This document shows, piece by piece, positions 37,401-48,884 of a stretch of DNA of 64,000 nt. A program made the translations under genes and the position numbers. Under the pieces are notes generated by a model. That model searched no databases. It was not told the DNA's origin and saw nothing but the letters and a program-made list of their open reading frames with translations. The stretch spans positions 58,379,489 through 58,443,488 of the forward strand of contig NC_060065.1 in assembly GCF_020283565.1 (NCBI RefSeq). Reading direction: 5' to 3'. Numbering within the stretch: position 1 is the stretch's first letter; the number at the start of each line of letters is the position of its first letter. This stretch comes from Trifolium pratense (lineage: Eukaryota; Streptophyta; Magnoliopsida; Fabales; Fabaceae).

Positions 37401-37983
37401 GATCGAGACCGGGATCATCAACGAATAATAAGGATTTGTGGCGTTGGAGTAAGCCTTCGTCTTGTAAGGATGCTTGGAGTAACTGCCAGACAAGAGTGAA
37501 AAGAAATTGAACTAGAACAACGCCAGGGTGAGGGTGAGGGTGAGAAGGATCATGATGATGATGATAAAGTTGGGAAAGACTACGAACGTGGTGAATGGAA
37601 TTCATAAGAGAGGGATAGTTAGGCGAATTGACTAGAGAAGAGAGAGAGAATGCGTGTCTGTTGAGGAGGTGTAGGTATAGAGAGTAAGCGGCGGGGTGGA
37701 GAACTGGGTGTCTGTTGGGAACTACTTTGATGGATAGGAGAGCCAGGACCAGGAAAGGAGGTACCATTCTCACTTCCATCGCTTTCTCGAGGTATTTCCA
37801 TGTCGCCGGCACGTTATTTTCCCAACATATGTGAGATACCAGACGGTGTGCCAGCTCCACCGACGGTAACGACACACCCGCCTTGTTGAGCCATGAGCTC
37901 ACCTCAATCGACCATACAACAGCCTCCGTCTTCTTCTCTTGTGACCACTTTGTTATCTCTATTACTCGCTCCCACGATACCAT
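25476..37983 (-). CDS. MED33A: Mediator of RNA polymerase II transcription subunit 33A (RFR1/REF4 family)
   Basis: Exons in transcript order: 37983-37274, 37190-36862, 36759-36668, 36374-36023, 35480-35270, 30072-29958, 29841-29680, 29554-28888, 27135-26929, 26596-25476. All junctions are GT/AG and in phase, giving 1321 residues, close to the Arabidopsis homologues (about 1275-1310). Recognised segments: N-terminal VELAHRLVSHICWENNVPATW (residues ~50-70), TAWHNTFLGLWIAALRLVQR (~358-377), YFWPGYVGAPCNQLPRSIPN (~510), ISAATVLCGASLVRGWNVQ (~585-603), then the long alpha-helical C-terminal half. Mediator tail subunits of this family act in the nucleus and, in Arabidopsis, restrain phenylpropanoid (lignin precursor) gene expression. 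The start chosen is the second ATG of the frame (residue 31 of the longest frame), because conservation begins there. Oddities: an asparagine/lysine microsatellite run and a 5.2-kb intron 5 holding two transposons. Confidence 0.94.
28228..28511. repeat. Tandem duplication of about 144 bp in MED33A intron 8
   Basis: Two adjacent copies share CCATTAATG, TTCAGTTTTTCCGAACCAT and CAGTCCC(G/A)GTACCCTC through ATTTCATGAATTCC. They differ by a few bases and a small insertion. The upstream part of the intron (28030-28230) repeats GGTTCAGTT/GAACC words. Confidence 0.8.
30840..31424. mobile_element. Word-rich TIR element in MED33A intron 5
   Basis: The left end GAAGCACCGACACC pairs with the right end (reverse complement GAAGCACGGACTCC). 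Many copies of CGGTGTC, GTGTCCG and GACACGTGTC crowd both subterminal regions. The flanks TTTTCATCT and CTTTCATCC may be a worn 9-bp duplication offset by a few bases, which would suggest the Mutator type. No transposase. Confidence 0.65.
31462..31842 (+). repeat. 5' LTR of the intron 5 element
   Basis: 381 bp with TG...CA ends. It shares TCTAGAATTCTGTTAGAAGA, GGGGTCACCATCTTGG and the terminal GAACCCATCA with the 3' LTR, with scattered substitutions and small indels, so the insertion is not very recent. Confidence 0.93.
31891..32416 (+). pseudogene. gag-like remnant of the intron 5 element
   Basis: A 52-codon frame (31891-32049) starts MPRQPKMGERIEALEKQMG, a coiled-coil start typical of plant Ty3/gypsy gag proteins. 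It stops early and a second frame (32054-32416) continues with a charged sequence. No zinc knuckle, protease, reverse transcriptase or integrase follows. Confidence 0.6.
33360..33986 (+). other. Unidentified 208-codon open frame in the intron 5 element
   Basis: This open frame near the 3' LTR contains a tryptophan-rich stretch (DMNDWLATTLGEILIQFWNT). I recognise no retroelement domain in it. It could be a leftover of captured host sequence or an element-specific frame. An equal-length frame on the opposite strand (33455-33898) weakens the coding case. Confidence 0.3.
34045..34436 (+). repeat. 3' LTR of the intron 5 element
   Basis: 392 bp, starting TGATAGAGACTTAGATG right after the polypurine tract and ending CCCATCA before the ACATA duplication. 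It is 11 bp longer than the 5' LTR. Confidence 0.93.
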
Positions 37984-38256
37984 CGTCGTCGTATCGTATT
38001 CTTCTCCACTCTCTAACTCCGTCTGCGCTTTGCTTCTCTTTTCTGTGCTCTCTGTCTTTTTTTGACTAATCAAGTAGCTGACTGTTCTTTATTGTTTTTT
38101 TTAAAGATAGAATTGACTCTCATCTTGGTTTCAGGTATGGTTCTCGTGTTTGGTTGTGAGAAGAAAGTGAGAAGAAAGAAATAGGTGTGAGAGAGAATGA
38201 GAAAAGAGAAAAAGATAAGAAATAGTGACACGATAGCTGTAACAACCCAACTCTAA

Positions 38257-38659
38257 CACTATGTTTGGATGCCAAAGAGATAGGGAAGAGAGAAATAGTG
38301 AAGAGAGAAATAAGAGAGAAGAGAGATAGAAGAGAAATTGGATGGAAATTTTATATGGTTTGGATGAATAGAGAAGTGAGAAGAGAGAAATTAATAAAAT
38401 GAGAAAATAACAAATTTACCCTTTTTTACAAGAAAATAAACTAGTTGAATGAGGGTATTGTTGTAAAATTATTTATTTCACTACTTGTCACACAAATCTC
38501 TCATAATATGGAGAGATTTATTTTTGGCAGTTACTAACCATTATATTTCCCTCTTTCCTTATTTCTCTCCTCATCCAAACTATAGAAATAATTAATTTCT
38601 TTGCTATCTCTCTCTTTCTTATTTCTCTCTTTTGTAAATCTACCTAAACAAACACAGTG
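38257..38659. mobile_element. MITE with TAA duplication upstream of MED33A
   Basis: The ends are CACTATGTTTGG and a right end whose reverse complement is CACTGTGTTTG. TAA flanks both sides (38254-38256, 38660-38662). The interior is GAGAGAAATA-rich on the left and TATTTCTCTC-rich on the right, so the unit folds on itself. It lies about 270 bp upstream of the MED33A start codon, in the likely promoter. The 3-bp duplication fits PIF/Harbinger or CACTA. Confidence 0.75.
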
Positions 38660-38810
38660 TAAATAATAATAGAGTTAAAATTGACAACTACAAAATAAAA
38701 TTAAGAATTTATTGAGTAATTGGAAATTATTCTTTAAGAGTACAGTGTTGGTTTGTAGTAAGTTTGTAATAACCCAACACTTTATTACTAAATGGAGGCT
38801 GTAATAGTAG

Positions 38811-39021
38811 GGATCAGGATTTGATGCTGTAGTGGTTTCACACAGTTCCACGCGGTTATCGATCTCGGCCGTAGAGATTTGATCAGAAGGTTTATATTTA
38901 TTCAATGTTGATTTGACAGTTGAACTCAATTTTTAATCTTGACCATTAGTTTCTGATCGGACGGCCGAAATCGATAATCGCGTGGAACTGCGTGAAAACA
39001 CTACAGCATCAAATCCAGTTC
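38811..39021. mobile_element. Small MITE with 10-bp target duplication
   Basis: Inverted repeats of about 60 bp share GGATTTGATGCTGTAGTG, CAGTTCCACGCG and TTATCGAT(C/T)TCGGCCGT. The direct repeat GTAATAGTAG flanks the unit (38801-38810, 39022-39031). 211 bp, non-coding. The duplication size suggests Mutator-type mobilisation. Confidence 0.85.
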
Positions 39022-39031
39022 GTAATAGTAG

Positions 39032-40520
39032 AATTGTTATAATAAGAATGAAGGATTAATGAAGGGCAAAAGTGGAAAACTGTTGGTAAGGATATATAAA
39101 GACAATTGAGCCAAAATAAAACCCTATTCATTCTTTTGCACAAAACAAAAATCTGATAATCCTCATCTTTCTCTCTGTACTCTCACGCCCTCTTTCTCTC
39201 TTCTCACCACAACCATCAACTTCTCTCCATCTTGAATCAATCACCACATGCAATCCTTTGGGTTATTAATAGGTAAGATTTGTGGCTAGATGTTGTCACT
39301 CCTCACCCAATCTTTCTCCCTCATGCTCAAAATCCTTTTACCTAAATTCTCAAAGAACAGCTACTGCATGTTAGAGATCTTACTTGGGTTGAGTTTATTG
39401 TTCAGAAGCTTGAGGTAAGAAGGAAAAAGCTCACTCTCCCTTTCCAAACTGTCAATGAGTTTTTCTTCATTTAATCCAATTATCCAAATACCTATTCTTC
39501 ACCTCTTACTCGAAATTGGTCACTTCATGTGTTGTCTTTACCCCTTAAAGCACTCTCTGAAGTTGATTGTTGGTGGTTGTGCTACAGCAACAGTTGGATT
39601 GTTAAGCTAAAAACAGATTTTGGAATAATTGAAAGAAGTATGTGAAACCTGTATTCTGGACAGGGTCTCACTAAAATGGTCAGTACTCTCTCCTCTTAAC
39701 TCCGTTTTAAATTCCCTTTGTTTCTATGGTTAGCTAACGAAATTTCGGTCGTTTGGATGCCAATTTCGTGAACTGGAAAGCTGTAACAAATTCGAGAGAC
39801 GCGTCTGAAGTCCAAGATCAGATGCAGAATTTTGGATTGAAGTTAGCATCATAGTCATCTTACGAGTTATTGGAAATACAAATGGAGCCTTAAAGGTTGA
39901 TTTTGGAGTACAAGGCAGTAGTTCTCTTTCTTGGACTTCAGGTGGGTTCTTCACATAAGTAATTTTCTTAATCAAAAGAGTACGATTTATTTCCAATTCA
40001 AATGGGATAAGTAGGTATAAATTAGACCCTTAGAAGTATGATTATGGGTCTTGAGAAATTGGGGCAAAACTAGGCTGGAATTGGATTAAGAATAGCCTAT
40101 TTTCCCCTATACTTTGATACACCAAGATCATGTTTGATTATCGTTTTACATTGAGATAACGCGTTAAGTATGACAAACATTTGTAACTAAATTCTTAACT
40201 CTTAGCACGATATCATAATGTATGTAAAATATCGATGACCGGATATGAGCTTGATGTAGCGAAGAAATTAGCATGTTATACTTGCTATTATTATGTTTAA
40301 TCATTGTTCTATATTGTAGTAGCGACTTGGTGCTGATACATATTTTTACCCAAAAACATTTTGTATCCAAGAGTTGCTATAATGTATGTAATGTCGCCAA
40401 TAGATTAAGTGTAATTAGTAAGTTGCATAGTTAGAACCTAGTAGCGTTATAAGTGAACGTTACTCTTGAGAACATAGAGATGCAGAGGTTCCCTGGGTTG
40501 TGGGTTAAGTTAATTAAAAG
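39032..40520. other. Intergenic, possible transcribed repeat
   Basis: A TATA-like GATATATAAAGAC lies at about 39088, followed by pyrimidine-rich, UTR-like sequence, but no long frame follows. This stretch together with 41469-42230 may be part of an old retroelement: TGTAATAACCC near 38765 and GGGTGTTATA near 42221 resemble LTR termini, but TG...CA ends and a target duplication are lacking. Confidence 0.3.
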
Positions 40521-41468
40521 TAACCGGTTCTATGTTGTTAATCTCGGATAGCGGCGCGTAGCGCCGACCCTCAAAAATGCTATTGCGGTATAGCGGGTAG
40601 CGCTATAGCGGTATAGCGGTCATGTACAAATTAAACATAAATTCCAACAACATACATAAATACTAAAATAGAAAAATACACAAAATTAAAAGGACTTTCT
40701 TACTTAATAATTATACTAAATATTGTCATTTACCATCAATAAGTTCTAAATAAAGACTAATACCACTCCATGAAGTTCTAGAAGTACTCAAAATGACATC
40801 CCATTAAAATTCTAGAAGTACTCAAAATGACATCCCATTAAAATAGTAGAGCATAAGCAAGTTCTAAAAGTAAACAAAATAATGACAAGCCATTAATCTT
40901 TTGAAGCCCTTGAGACCACATCTGCTTCTGCCTCATCTTCACTTCTAAGCTCCACCAGATTAAGGTTTGAGAAAGGAACAAACCTTGTAAGAAGAGGAGA
41001 AGAGCAGTTGATTTGGAGAAAGGAAACAGAGGAGTCGATTTGGTGAAGGAGATGTTGAAGGAGAAGAGGTGATTTGGTGAAGGAGTCCGTTGAAGGAGAA
41101 GAGGAGAAGAGCGCGATGTGAGAAAAGAAAGAAGAAACAACTCAAATAGAAAAGTAAATCAAGTGTTGTGATGTGTTGGTTGCTTTTTGATGTGCAGAAA
41201 AGTTCAAAATACCCCTCACTTATGATTTATTTCGAAAATAAAGATTTTCATCAATTTTTCCCCCCTCCAAAACCCTAAAGCGGTCAAATAGCGCTACCAA
41301 AACGCTACGCCAACGCTAACAAAACGCTATTTTCCTGCAAATAGCAGCCGCTATTTCCGCTTCTCTAAATAGCGGAAAGCAGTCTTATAGCATAGCAGAG
41401 AGGTGGTAAAACGCTACGCTATAGCGCTATAGCGTATAGCGCTGCTATTAACATCCTAGAACCGGTTA
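40521..41468. mobile_element. TIR element with AGCG/TAGCGG subterminal words
   Basis: The left end TAACCGGTTCTATGTTGTTAAT pairs with the right end, whose reverse complement is TAACCGGTTCTAGGATGTTAAT. Inside each end are dense repeats of TAGCGGTATAGCG, AGCGCTA and ACGCTA. The centre is AT-rich, with an exact direct repeat of TTCTAGAAGTACTCAAAATG (about 40776 and 40811). No transposase and no clear target duplication. Confidence 0.6.
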
Positions 41469-42240
41469 ATAATTGGTTAAATGATTGAGTGGTAATTGAT
41501 CCCGAATTGCCACGGTAAACAATCTAAGATTATCCGTTGTTTAGGATTCCGATAAGTTAAGAAATGTGAGTAAGACCAACGTGACATAGCTATGTCACAA
41601 CGGGTAGTGGAGAACATCCTAAGTGGAGAACATCCTAAGAGGAGTACATCCTTAGTGGACCTTTCGAGATATACTCACCTCGGAAGCTTCCTGTAAAATG
41701 AATCAAGATAACTATTGTGTGATACATATTTAGTTTCTATTAAGAGAATTATTATTACGTTTAAGCTGTTCTTATGAATGTAATGAATTAACGATCGATT
41801 CCAAAATGGTTCGTAAGAGATAGTTGCACCTAGATGGGTAGCGAGGAATCCATTGAGACGAAGTGACTGTCTCACCCCAATCCCTTTTGATACAGATAAA
41901 CAGGTTGCAGTGTAGAGAACTATGGACTAGAAGAAGTGAAGTGGCATTGGATGTTATTGTCATTGTTTATCTGGATATTCTATTAAGCTGTTGTATAATT
42001 TAGTGTCATAGTATATATGTATTGACCAGTTATTTATGGCTCTGATGTAAGTTTTTAAGTTACATTATGACAGGAATGTTATCATTCAGTTTAGTCAATA
42101 CTTGTAGAATGACAAGGCTTTTATGTTTTATGGGTATATACAACGAGTTTAATTCACTAATTTTAACGTATCCCGATCCTTTTATTTATGTCTTGGCTAA
42201 TATTCTAGATAAATTAGCTAGGGTGTTATAATAGCATAGT

Positions 42241-42626
42241 GACATGATATGATATAAAACAGGATAAGGATAGGATATAATAACAGCATGATAATAGTTA
42301 TACTCAGTTATTCATATCATGTGTTTGGTGCACACAGGATAACAAACATGATAACTATTATATTTTGTTTTTAATACATGATTGCTCATAATAATATGAT
42401 AAGATATATAACATATTTAAATGACAAAATTATTCTTGTAAAAGAATTGTTATTTTTTTTTAAATTATTTTGTAATACTTTGAATTTTATAAATAAAAAT
42501 ATAAATAAGTAATCAAATAACTTTATATAATTTCAAATAAAAATCATGAGAAAATAATCAAGTTTAATTTTTTATATAATCATGATCAAATAAATAACTC
42601 AATAATATATACATGTTAGATAAGCC
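42241..42626. repeat. Direct repeat, copy 1
   Basis: The stretch from GATATGATATAAAAC to GTTAGATAAGCC matches 43737-44121 at high similarity, including CATGATAACTATTATATTTTG and AATAACTCAATAATATATAC. Copy 1 continues into unique AT-rich DNA. Probably copies of one MITE-like repeat. Confidence 0.8.
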
Positions 42627-43705
42627 AAATAAATATATGATATATCTCATACGTAAATAATAAAACTACTATTGCAAAAGAATTTTATTTAGTTTTAATT
42701 TTTATAAAATTTAAATTAATATCCCTAGTTATCACCTTTATGGTTAGGTAGTGTGAGAAGCTTTGCCTGGTTTTGTGTTCAGTTTTCCTTTCATCACATT
42801 CATAATAAAACTCTTCCATACCTTATTTTGGTCTCTGCTCTATCACTTATAATATGTTTGATTCTCTCCTTGATCTTGTTCAAAAGAAAAGTTTTTGCTG
42901 CAGGTTCTTCATAACTTCTACATCAAGTTAATCCTAAACCTTCATCCATTTTCATTGTCCAATAGTTTCATTGTCCTATGCTGTGAAGATGATTTTTCAA
43001 GATTTGTTTCCCAATAGAATTTTCTACTACTGTCTCTGGCTTATCTTTGTTAGCCTTGAAGCACGGCGATTGAAAGAGAGTAGGAGCACATTCTCTCTAA
43101 CCAATACTTATGATCAAAGGTATGTTCGGTGTCCAACACATGTTGGTGTTAGACTCTGAAACAACACCAATTCACGTGGTTAGATTCAATTATTTAATTT
43201 TCTCAAACAACTAACAAATTCCAATTTCTGTCAAGAGTTAGGTTACTAATCTTCCATTTTCTGTCAAGATGAGGAGCATTCTCTCTCTACTATAACCAAT
43301 ATCTGGTAGAAAATAGTTGGGGCGGGGGTGTAAATGATTTACTTGGTAGCTATTATAGAAAATTGGGGGTCTGTGTGTAAAATAAGCTGGAAAACAAAAA
43401 AAAAAAAAAACAAAATGCTTGATGTTTATAAGTTGCATGTGTTGAGGAGAGTTGCTTTTGGTTTTGAAGAAAAATTAGGAATAACTCTATAAAAATGTTG
43501 TGTGGTATTTCAACTTTGTTTGAAATATATATATTTTTTTTGTTGATGAATAATTTTTTTTGGGTGAAACTAGTTCCTTCCAATCTTTATTTTTAAACTT
43601 TTGATTATACACTAATTTGGATCAAATCGGTTTTAAGATGAATTTTGTTTTTCAAAGACATCAAATGAATTTTAAAACAAATTGGTATAGATGATAAGAT
43701 AATTA
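42627..43705. other. Intergenic DNA between two repeat copies
   Basis: AT-rich, with short C/T-rich stretches (42780-42960) and an A-run. The longest frame (62 codons at 42971) has no recognisable match. Nothing supported. Confidence 0.6.
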
Positions 43706-44121
43706 GGGCCAGTTTGGTGCGCAGGATAGGATAGTAATAGGATATGATATAAAACAAGATAAGGATATGATAGGATATCAGCAGGATAACAGTTATCCTC
43801 GGTTATCATATCCTGTGTTTGGAACACGCATGATAACAAACATGATAACTATTATATTTTGTTTTTAATACATGCTTGCTCATAATAATATGATAAGATA
43901 TATAACATATTTAAATGACAAAATTACTCTTGTAAAAGAATTGTTATTTTTTAAAAATTATTTTGTAATACTTTAAATTTTATAAATAAAAAATATAAAT
44001 AAGTAATCAAATAACTTTATATAATTTCAAATAAAAATCATGAGAAAATAATCAAGTATAATTTTTTATATGAATCATGATCAAATAAATAACTCAATAA
44101 TATATACATGTTAGATAAGCC
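43706..44121. repeat. Direct repeat, copy 2, cut by the satellite array
   Basis: This copy has an extra left end GGGCCAGTTTGGTGCGCAGG that looks like a transposon terminus. It then follows copy 1 until GTTAGATAAGCC, where satellite sequence starts abruptly at 44122. No right half of the repeat was found beyond the array. Confidence 0.75.
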
Positions 44122-46996
44122 TAGAATTCGTAGTCCACAACCCATGAAAATTTAGGTGAAATATCAAACAAATCCTATTTTTTCATCTATTTTGGAAAAA
44201 TCTCAGAATTCGTAGTCCACACAACCCATGAAAATTGTAAAAAAAACTACCTGAATGAAGAAATTATATTTTGATCCTCTTTTTTTTAAGAATCTTTTAT
44301 CAAAACATATATATCGAGTCTTTGGATCCTTTTAGGTGAGAGATATCAAAACTAATCCTATTTTTCCACCGAATTTGGAAATATCCCAAAATTCATCGTC
44401 TATAACCCACAAAAATTGTAACAAAATCTACAGAGATGAAGAAATTGTTTTTTGATCCATTTTTTTGAAGAATGTTCTATCAAAACATATATAATGTGTC
44501 TGTGGATCTATTTAGGTGAGATATCAAACAAATCCTATTTTTTCACTGAATTTGGAAAAATCCCAAAATTCGTAGTCTATTACCCATGAAAATTGAAAAA
44601 AAAACTACAGAAGTGATTAAATTGTTTTTTGAAGCCTATTTTTGATGAATCTTATATCATAACATATATAGTGTGTTTATGGATCCATTTAGGTGAGAGA
44701 TATCAAACAAATACTATTTTTTCATCGATTTGGGAAAAATCCCAAAATTCGAAGTCTACAACCCATGATAATTGTAAAAAAAAAAACTACCTGAAAGAAG
44801 AAATTGTCTTTTGATCCTCTTTTTTTTCCATTTAGGTGAGAAATATAAAAAAAAAATCCTATTTTTTCATCGATTTTGGAAAAATCCCAGAATTCGTTGT
44901 CCACAACCCATGAAAATTGTAAAAAAACTACCTGAATGAAGAAATTGTCTTTTGATCCTCTTTTTTTTTAAGAATCTTCTATCAAAACATATATATCGAG
45001 TCTTTGGATCATTTTAGGTGAGAGATATCAAAACTAATCCTATTTTTTCACCGAATTTAGAAAAATCCCAAAATTCGTTGTCTATAACCCACAAAAATTG
45101 TAACAAAAACTACGGAGATGAAGAAATTGTTTTTTGATCCATTTTTTTGAAGAATGTTCTATCAAAACATATATAATGTGTCTGTGGATCTATTTAGGTG
45201 AGATATCAAACAAATCCTATTTTTTCATCGAATTTGGAAAAATCCCAAAATTCGTAGTCTATTACCCATGAAAATTGAAAAAAAAAAACTACCGAAGTGA
45301 TTAAATTGTTTTTAGAAGGCTATTTTTGATGAATCTTATATCATAACATATATAGTGTGTTTGTGGATCCATTTAGGTGAGAGATATCAAAACTAATCCT
45401 AGTTTTTCATAGATTTGGAAAAAATCCCGAAATTCGAAGTCTACAACCCATGATAATTGTAAAAAAAAACTACCTGAATGAAGAAATTGTCTTTTGATCC
45501 TCTTTTTTTTTCATTTGTGGATCCATTTAGGTGAGAGATATCAAACAAATCCTATTTTTTTCATCGATTTTGGAAAAATGCCAGAATTCGTTGTCCACAA
45601 CCCATGAAAATTGTAAAAAAAACTACCTGAATGATAAAATTGTCTTTTGATTCTCTTTTTTTTTTTTAAGAATCATCTATCAAAACATATATATCGAGTC
45701 TTTGGATCCTTTTAGGTGAGAGATATCAAAACTAATCCTATTTTTTAACCGAATTTAGAAAAATCCAAAAATTCGTCGTCTATAACCCACAAAAATTGTA
45801 ACAAAAACTACGGAGATGAAGAAATTGTTTTTTGATCCATTTTTTTGAAGAATTTTCTATCAAAACATATATAGTGTGTCTATGGATCCATTTAGGTGAG
45901 AGATATCAAACAAATCATATTTATTCACCGACTTTGGAAAAATCCCAATATTCGTTGTCTATATAACCCACAAAAATTGTAACAAAAACTAACTAAATGA
46001 AGAAATTCTCTTTTGATCCTATTTTCTTGAATAATCTATCTAAACATATATAGTGTGTCTGTGGATCCATTTAGGCGAGAGATATTAAACAAATCCTATT
46101 ATTTCACCGATTTTGGAAAATACCAAAATTCGTAGTCTATAACACATGAAAATTGAAAAAACGACTACCGAAGTGAATAAACTGTTTTTTGAAGCCTTTT
46201 TTTTTATGAATCTTATATCATAACATATATAGTGTGTCTGTAAATCTATTTAGGTAAGATATCAAACAAATTCTATTTTTTCACCGAATTTGGAAAAATC
46301 CCCAAATTCGTAGTCTACAACCCACGAAAATTGTAAAAAACACTACCGAAATGAATTGTCTTTTGATACTCTTTTTTTTTAAGAATCTTCTATCAAAACA
46401 TATAGAGTGTGTTTGTGGATCCATTTAGGTGAGATATATCAAACAAAACCTATTTTTTCACCGAATTTGGAAAAATCCCAAAATTCGTAATTTATAACCC
46501 ACAAAATTTGTAAAAAAAACTACCGAAATAAAGAAATTGTCTATTGATCCTCTTTTTTTTTTAAGAATCTTCTATCAAAACATATATAGTTTGTTTGTCG
46601 ATCCATTTAGGTGAGAGATATCAAACAAATCCTATTTTTTCATCGATTTTGGAAAAATCCCATAATTCGTAGTCTTTACAACCCATGAAAATTGTAAAAA
46701 AAACTACCTGAATGAAGAAATTGTCTTTTGATCATCTTTTTTTTAAGAATCTTCTACCAAAATATATATATCGAGTCTTTCGATCCTTTTAGGCGAGAGA
46801 TATCAAAACTAATCCTATTTTTTCACCGAATTTGGAAAAATCCCAAAATTCGTCATCTATAACCCACAAAAATTGTAACAAAAACTACGGAAATGAAGAA
46901 ATTGTTTTTTGATCCATTTTTTTGAAGAATGTTCTATCAAAACATATATAATGTGTCTGTGGATCTATTTAGGTGAGATAACAAACAAATCCTATT
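44122..46996 (+). repeat. Satellite array, left part (about 16 monomers of ~180 bp)
   Basis: Head-to-tail monomers are spaced 175-185 bp at the GGATCCATTTAGGTGAGA box (for example 44680, 45366, 45521, 45703, 45883, 46064, 46600). Each has a CAAATCCTATTTTTTCACCG box, AATTCGTAGTC, CCATGAAAATTG, an A-run, ACTACC and AACATATATAGTGTGT. Four-monomer spacing (about 690 bp) of the ATCGAGTCTTTGGATC variant (44313, 44997, 45694) shows local higher-order structure. The last monomer is interrupted after CCTATT by the Sirevirus. Confidence 0.95.
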
Positions 46997-48040
46997 TGAA
47001 ATTCCTGGCACACAGTAAACAAGTGTCGTTGGTACTGTCGAGACACTTGTCTTCGCACTTGTCTCTCGAACGACAAGTGTAGCCACACTTGTCGACACAC
47101 CTTTCACGCAGACAATATAACAACGCAATTATAACAACAATAAAGTAAATAACACAATAAAGTTGTTAACCCATTTCAGCACAACGGCCTACTCTGGGGG
47201 CATACCAAGCCAGGAGGAATCCACTATGATAGTATCAATTTGAAGTTAAACTCGCCCGTTTACAACTTCGCACTTAATCACTACCCGTGCTAATTCTACC
47301 TAGGAACTCCTAGATATGAGAACCTCCGCTCACTCCTCACAACCCTACAACCCAGTAAGGATTTGAAACAATACAACAACAATGATGGAGACACCCTCCT
47401 AAGACAACCAAGGTCCACTCTTGCTTAAAAGCTTGCGAGCAAACCACACACACCTTAAGAACAATCTCCGTACTTCAAAGCTTAGGAGAAGTTCACAGTT
47501 ACAACTCAATAAACTCAGGTCCTAAGCTTGCATCAATGGAATGCAAGAAAGGCTCACAATTGACACTCTAAACCCTAAAACACACGCTTTGTAATAACAC
47601 GGTTTAGATGAATTGTACAATGTCTTGACCTCCTTATTTATAGCTGTAGAATAACTTGAGCTCCAAGACAAAATTAGGTCTTCACAATTGCGGCAGCAGT
47701 TGACATATTTCTGAATTCTATAATTATATTTTTGAATTCCATAAAATATATTTTCTAAAATAATATTTCTTTAGAAAATAAAACTAGGGTTCGGCTGCCT
47801 TCAAAACACATTGATCACGTGCGCCTTGTTGTATAAGAAACCATGAATTAATTCTCTAATCAAATCTTCAAAAGATTGAGCACAAAATAATAACCGCAAG
47901 CTGGCGCGCGTTTGACAGAACACAGGTGTTGTTCCAAATGTGCTCACATGTGTCTCAACACTTGACACTAGCACATGTGTCTCAACACTTTGGCTAAAGG
48001 ATGTTTTTGCAAAATGTAGCCAACATACAAAAATCCAACA
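46997..48040 (-). repeat. 3' LTR of the Sirevirus
   Basis: 1044 bp, the same length as its partner. Contains a cluster of ACACTTGTC/GACAAGTGT words (about 47020-47105) and a tandem ACATGTGTCTCAACACTT (about 47945-47995). Confidence 0.97.
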
Positions 48041-48884
48041 ATCTCCCCCTTTGGCAATATTAGACCAGTGCAAGAGAGATACAATATTACCTTTCCTTCG
48101 AGTCAACATGAACACACACCTTAGGAAAGAAAAGAACACGTAGCAAGACTACTTCCAAGAAAAACTTTTTAGCTAAGAAAACTTGAAGTAGCATCAGAGG
48201 CAATGCAACAGCGGAATAAAAACAACTAGCCTCATGGAACAACACAAGGGACGAGTAAACTCCCATAGTGGATTCAAAAGGTAGGAGAGATAAACTCCTA
48301 TTAGATAGAGCACATCCATTCATAAGATTCAATAGGGAAAAATAAATTCCCACACAACATATCAGAGGAAAACTAAATTCCTATAAAATATGTGAGAAAA
48401 ATAAATTCTCAGTCAATAGTGGACTACAATGGTCCAGGTGCCAGCACATTTGGCACAACACTTGTCATAAAAAAATAATCAGGCGATCAAGAGTCAAACA
48501 CTCACACTCCCCCTGAATTCATGCATACGTAAATCAGAATAGAGAAAGAATAATTTGCTACTCCCCCTCAACATATGCGTATAGCTCACACTCCCCCTCA
48601 ATACGAGCAATCATAAGCAATCATAAGCACATAACATACTCCAGTCACCAGATGTCACCACATCTGTCTACACACCTTGCACAGAGAACTCACACACACT
48701 ACTCCCCCTTTTTAGCCAGAATTTTGACAAACACCATGCATAGGAAAATAGAGTAGCAAAAGAAAAAGATCCAGAGTGCAAATATTACAGACCATAGGCA
48801 CACACAGGTGCTAAAAAATCCAGGGCCTAGCCCATAAACGCAACAAAAGAGAGAGATCCAAAAGTACATCAGATCAAAAGAAAA
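48041..48884 (-). promoter_or_regulatory. Polypurine tract and multiple polypurine-like sites
   Basis: The polypurine tract next to the 3' LTR reads CCAAAGGGGGAGAT on the minus strand (48041-48054). Four more GGGGGAG copies lie upstream at about 48507, 48561, 48591 and 48702 within non-coding sequence. Repeated polypurine-tract-like sites before the 3' LTR are a known Sirevirus trait. Confidence 0.85.

Noticed and set aside
37983..38073. Upstream ATG of the MED33A frame adding 30 residues
   Set aside because: The extension is K/E/S/T-rich and not conserved in the family as I know it; the ATG at 37983 begins the conserved N-terminus. It could still be used.
40838..41145. Serine/leucine-rich minus-strand frames of 61-100 codons
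   Set aside because: They lie inside the AGCG-word TIR element and overlap in two frames; simple-sequence composition explains them.
38765..42230. A single 3.5-kb solo LTR with TGTAATAACCC / GGGTGTTATA ends
   Set aside because: The right end is not CA, no target duplication was found, and several nested elements confuse the interval. Mentioned only as a possibility.
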